Positions 5,965-8,885 of a stretch of DNA of 8,885 nt are shown one piece after another. Origin of the DNA: Anaerolineae bacterium (GTDB lineage: Bacteria; Chloroflexota; Anaerolineae; Anaerolineales; Villigracilaceae). The stretch is taken from NCBI GenBank assembly GCA_003524705.1, contig DQGV01000320.1:1-8885 (forward strand). The letters run 5' to 3'. The translations under genes and the position numbers were made by a program. The notes below the pieces were generated by a model, which was not told the origin of the DNA, made no database searches, and saw nothing but the letters and a program-made list of their open reading frames with translations. Position 1 is the stretch's first letter. Every line of letters starts with the position of its first letter.

Positions 5965-6708
5965 ATGGGTCTAACAACAATTCGCAGAATCAGAAAACGA
6001 AAAGCGGATAATAAAGTGTATTTATGTGCGCCTGTTAATTCTTTGGTAGAAGGAATTTATGAACAGAATATTCCTTTTTCTGAAATCAAAAAACATGGTG
6101 ACTTTGGACTTGGCACTTTCAACGATTTAGATGGCGAGATGATGATGGTGGATGGAGAAATTTTCCGCGTCGGGTCGGATGGGAAAGTGAATCAAATTAC
6201 TGACGAAGAAATCTGCACCCCATTCGCGTGTGTGACAAATTTTCAGCCAGCCAGTGATGAAATTCTTGATAAAGAATTAAATTACAACGATTTTCTGAAA
6301 TGGATGATTGAGTTAATGCCATCACCCAATATTTTTTATGCCTTTCGCATTACAGGTGACTTTGCTTACGTCAAAACTCGTTCTGTACCAAAACAAGAAA
6401 ATTATCGTCCGTTAGTGGAGGTAGCAAAAGAGCAACCGACTTTTGAATTTCATAATGTCAGCGGATTAATGGTTGGGTTTTATACGCCACATTTTGTCTC
6501 ATCAATCAGTGTGCCGGGCGTGCATTTACATTTCTTGACCGATGACAAATCCAGTGGCGGACATTTATTGGAATGTCGCCCCAAGAATATAAAAATCGAA
6601 TTGCAATATTTATATACCTTGGAATTATCTTTGCCATCGAATTTGGATTATCTGACTTGGGATTTTCAACGCGATATTGGTAAAGATTTGGATAAGGCAG
6701 AGAAGTAA
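5965..6708 (+). CDS. budA: Alpha-acetolactate decarboxylase
   Basis: A 247-residue protein, normal family length, without a convincing signal peptide. The enzyme converts 2-acetolactate to (R)-acetoin and CO2. Family signatures run in order: VYLCAPVNSLVEGIY (18-32), KHGDFGLGTFNDLDGE (43-58), TPFACVTNF (85-93), KTRSVPKQ with Arg139, and GVHLHFLTDD...GGH. The zinc ligands are probably His187, His189 and His200; their spacing equals that of the known H-x-H...H set of the Bacillus enzyme (194/196/207), and Glu58 matches the conserved active-site glutamate. GAGG (5954-5957) lies 7 bases before the ATG. No acetolactate synthase or butanediol dehydrogenase is adjacent, so the role may be acetoin production or removal of acetolactate diverted from valine synthesis. 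It is separated from the upstream genes by a terminator-like hairpin. Confidence 0.95.
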   Translation: MGLTTIRRIRKRKADNKVYLCAPVNSLVEGIYEQNIPFSEIKKHGDFGLGTFNDLDGEMMMVDGEIFRVGSDGKVNQITDEEICTPFACVTNFQPASDEILDKELNYNDFLKWMIELMPSPNIFYAFRITGDFAYVKTRSVPKQENYRPLVEVAKEQPTFEFHNVSGLMVGFYTPHFVSSISVPGVHLHFLTDDKSSGGHLLECRPKNIKIELQYLYTLELSLPSNLDYLTWDFQRDIGKDLDKAEK

Positions 6709-6816
6709 ATTTCAATATAAAATAATGTTAAAAAGGTTGTAAAATAAGTGTAAGTAAGCATCGTGGAAAAGTAGAAGTCTTGCATGAAATTCTAACTTTT
6801 GGGATTAAATGGGATT

Positions 6817-6921
6817 ATGGAAAATAATTATAAGTACGATGTTTTTATTTCATACAGCCACAAAGATGAAGAGTGGGCTTATGAGATTCTACGCAAAAAT
6901 CTAGATGGTGACATCCAGTGA
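6817..6921 (+). pseudogene. Truncated TIR domain (N-terminal 34 residues only)
   Basis: ATG 6817 opens a 34-codon frame with YDVFISYSHKDEEWAYEILRK, the first strand and helix of a TIR domain. It stops at TGA 6919-6921 just after LDGDIQ. A whole TIR domain is about 120-140 residues. The BB-loop region and the catalytic glutamate of NAD-cleaving TIRs are absent, and no frame downstream continues the domain. The stop overlaps the GTG start of the STAND gene (GTGA, 6918-6921), as in translationally coupled genes. It is most simply the head of a TIR-STAND gene whose remainder was deleted or replaced. A translated leader peptide that delivers ribosomes to the STAND start is an alternative. Upstream, TTGCAT...ATTAAA (6780-6809) is only a weak promoter candidate. 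Confidence 0.75.
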
Positions 6922-8885
6922 GTACAAAAAAACTTGTGCCATTGTTAATTATCCTTTTGGGCATTGCTCTTGTCATTGCCGCGTTCGTAGTTTGGTTTGA
7001 ACCGCCCATGGAAGGTGGGGTATTAACCGTTGCAGGGACAATAATTTCATTTATTGCTGGTTTAGGTGCAAGCATTAAGGGTTGGAAGGATTTGTTCAAG
7101 AAGGATGAATCTTCCAATAACTTTAAACAGGAGATGACAAACCAAAGCGAAATCAGCACGCCCATTCAAGCTCAAACCGTTAATATCTATCAATCTGCCC
7201 TAAACCAGCCATTCTTAACCGAACGTGAGAACGATGTAACAACCCCTCAATCAAAACAACCTGAACAGATAGAAATATTTCATAACTTGCCACCCCGCAA
7301 TGAGTTTATTGGAAGAAAAAAAGAAAAAGCTAGAGGGCATGAATCTCTTTTATCTCTTCACCCCAATATTATAAGCATTGACGGCTTTGGCGGTATCGGT
7401 AAAACAGCTTTGGCTCTTGAATTAGCTTATGAATGCTTGAATTTAAGTAAAAGAAAAATGAGTGAGGAATTAGGTGACTTTGCAATTTTTGAGGGTTTTA
7501 TATGGACAACAGCAAAAGATCACGAATTAACTTTAGATAATATACTTGATGAAATAGCTCAAACTCTAGACCAAGATATTATTATGAAGCAACCTTTGGA
7601 AGAAAAGCAAACTTTAATAAAAAAAATCTTCCGAAATAAAAAATGTCTCTTAATTATAGATGGATACGAATCCATTCGCGATGTAAAAGTTAAGAACTTC
7701 TTACTTCGAATACCAGAATCCTCAAAAGTATTGATTACCTCTCGCGAACAAGGAATTGATGAAAGTGGGTTTGTTTCAGTTAAGAAGTTATCTGTTAAGG
7801 GGTTATCTGATACTGAAGCATTGGAACTTATTCGTTCTCATGGGAACATATTAGGTCTAGCATCAATTGAAAACGCAGAAGACAATACTTTGTTGCAATT
7901 ATATGAATCTACTGATGGGCATCGACTTGCAATAAAATGGGCGTTGGGACAAATTAAACAAAAGGGACAATCGTTGAATACTGTCCTTGATTTTCTTAAA
8001 CAAGAGAAAACTAATATTTCTAATCAGATTGTCTTACGTTCATGGGAATTATTATCAAAAGATGCACAACATATACTTCGTATAATGCCTATCTTTGCAA
8101 ATGATACATTTCAAGAAGCAATACAAAAAACAAGTGGTATAGAGGAAAAACAATTGGTTGAGGCATTGGGACAACTTGTAGAAATGTCACTTGTTGATGC
8201 CACAGACACACTGGAAAACATTATACGTTATAGTATTCATCCTCTAACTCGCGGTTTCGCAAGAGAAAAATTAGAAGCTAATCCAGAAATTTCATATAAT
8301 GCAAAAAGGGAACTTGCAATTTTTTTTGAAAAATATACACGAGATTATGGTGGTCTATGGAATATTGAAGGGTTTAAAAAACTTAGACCCGATATTCAAA
8401 ATATAATATCTATTATTCGATGGTGTTGGCAAGAAAAATTGATTGAACTAGGGGTTAATATTTTTCACAACATCCGTTACTTTATCGTTAATTATGGACT
8501 ATGGAATACAGCATTAGAACTAGCGGAAGAGGCACTTAATCTTTTTCAATCAACCGAGAAACTGCCAAACTCTATAACAGAATGGCAAACAAAGGTAGTA
8601 TTGTTTAGAATATGGCCTACAGCATGGATATATCGATTTAGAGGTCGTTATGAGGAAGCAAAAGAACAAATCAACTTATCTCTTTCAATATTTTCAAATG
8701 TTGGGGATAAAAGTAATCTATCAATGGCGAAAAGGCATTTAGGTTTGGTATTAATAAAATTAGGAGAAATTGAAGAGGCTGAGTTTTTTTTACAAGAATC
8801 GCTTGAATTTGAAAAATCTAATGATGTGTACCGTAGCCTATTAGTAACTGCTGATCTGGCAGATTTGGCATTAAAGATCGGAAGA
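6918..8885 (+). CDS. Membrane-anchored STAND (NB-ARC-like) NTPase with helical/TPR-like repeats, 3' end missing
   Basis: An open frame of 656 codons running off the right edge. Two membrane helices form an N-terminal hairpin (about 6-27 and 33-52), followed by a polar linker. The NTPase core starts at LPPRNEFIGR (124-133), with Walker A GFGGIGKT (156-163, Lys162), Walker B CLLIIDGYES (243-252, Asp248), sensor KVLITSRE (270-277), the GLPL-equivalent GHRLAI (334-339, proline replaced by Arg), and a winged-helix region SWELLSKDAQ (375-384) to YSIHPLTRGFARE (438-450). From about 465 come helical repeats resembling TPRs (GRYEEAKEQINLSLSIF; GEIEEAEFFLQESLEFE). Such proteins act as ligand-triggered switches, many in phage defence or signalling. 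GTG 6918 is the only start that keeps the Lys-Lys before helix 1. An upstream in-frame TGA (6909) blocks extension. Low GC relative to its neighbours suggests an acquired gene. Confidence 0.88.
   Translation, partial: MSTKKLVPLLIILLGIALVIAAFVVWFEPPMEGGVLTVAGTIISFIAGLGASIKGWKDLFKKDESSNNFKQEMTNQSEISTPIQAQTVNIYQSALNQPFLTERENDVTTPQSKQPEQIEIFHNLPPRNEFIGRKKEKARGHESLLSLHPNIISIDGFGGIGKTALALELAYECLNLSKRKMSEELGDFAIFEGFIWTTAKDHELTLDNILDEIAQTLDQDIIMKQPLEEKQTLIKKIFRNKKCLLIIDGYESIRDVKVKNFLLRIPESSKVLITSREQGIDESGFVSVKKLSVKGLSDTEALELIRSHGNILGLASIENAEDNTLLQLYESTDGHRLAIKWALGQIKQKGQSLNTVLDFLKQEKTNISNQIVLRSWELLSKDAQHILRIMPIFANDTFQEAIQKTSGIEEKQLVEALGQLVEMSLVDATDTLENIIRYSIHPLTRGFAREKLEANPEISYNAKRELAIFFEKYTRDYGGLWNIEGFKKLRPDIQNIISIIRWCWQEKLIELGVNIFHNIRYFIVNYGLWNTALELAEEALNLFQSTEKLPNSITEWQTKVVLFRIWPTAWIYRFRGRYEEAKEQINLSLSIFSNVGDKSNLSMAKRHLGLVLIKLGEIEEAEFFLQESLEFEKSNDVYRSLLVTADLADLALKIGR

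Noticed and set aside
6924..6935. Programmed frameshift at the A-run joining the TIR and STAND frames
   Set aside because: The A-run lies after the TIR stop codon (6919-6921), so ribosomes in the TIR frame would terminate before reaching it. Restart at the overlapping GTG is simpler.
6845..7165. Minus-strand open frame of 106 codons across the TIR stub and STAND start
   Set aside because: It overlaps the TIR and membrane-hairpin coding sequence on the other strand, both of which have recognisable content; its own product shows no known motif.

Overview
The window looks like a piece of a Chloroflexota (Anaerolineae-type) chromosome. This is inferred from the serine hydroxymethyltransferase–aminomethyltransferase fusion, a T-box leader outside a typical Firmicutes context, intergenic spacers full of short periodic and palindromic repeats, and a TIR/STAND locus. 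No marker gene in the window settles the taxonomy.

Layout. Positions 1-600 read on the minus strand: a sigma70-type promoter (571-599), tRNA-Ala(CGC), tRNA-Ala(GGC), then a T-box riboswitch whose regulated gene, presumably an aminoacyl-tRNA synthetase, lies beyond the left edge. A repeat hairpin (626-697) separates this from a minus-strand soluble GAF sensor histidine kinase (707-1975). A divergent spacer with a good promoter leads to a plus-strand 1055-residue protein (2125-5292) joining serine hydroxymethyltransferase to the glycine-cleavage T protein. Then follow a small two-helix membrane protein (5333-5770), a scrap of a second gcvT 3' end (5788-5823), a terminator-like hairpin, an alpha-acetolactate decarboxylase (5965-6708), a 34-codon TIR fragment (6817-6921), and a membrane-anchored STAND NTPase with a helical-repeat C-terminus (6918 to the right edge, incomplete).

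How the genes relate. The fusion protein couples two folate-dependent steps of glycine/serine one-carbon metabolism. The acetolactate decarboxylase would make acetoin. The TIR/STAND pair resembles bacterial signalling or antiviral NTPases and looks more AT-rich than the metabolic genes, consistent with an accessory locus.

Most notable. (i) The fusion gene carries two palindromic elements of intergenic type, read in frame: one in the interdomain linker and one inside the GcvT domain. (ii) The region between the enzymes contains what looks like a degenerate copy of the GcvT N-terminal half. (iii) The last 11 codons of gcvT recur, with mainly synonymous changes, beyond the next gene. (iv) A T-box leader sits directly behind two tRNA-Ala genes, with a roughly 90-base 9-bp-periodic repeat between its Stem III region and its antiterminator. 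(v) A decapitated TIR overlaps the STAND start by 4 bases.
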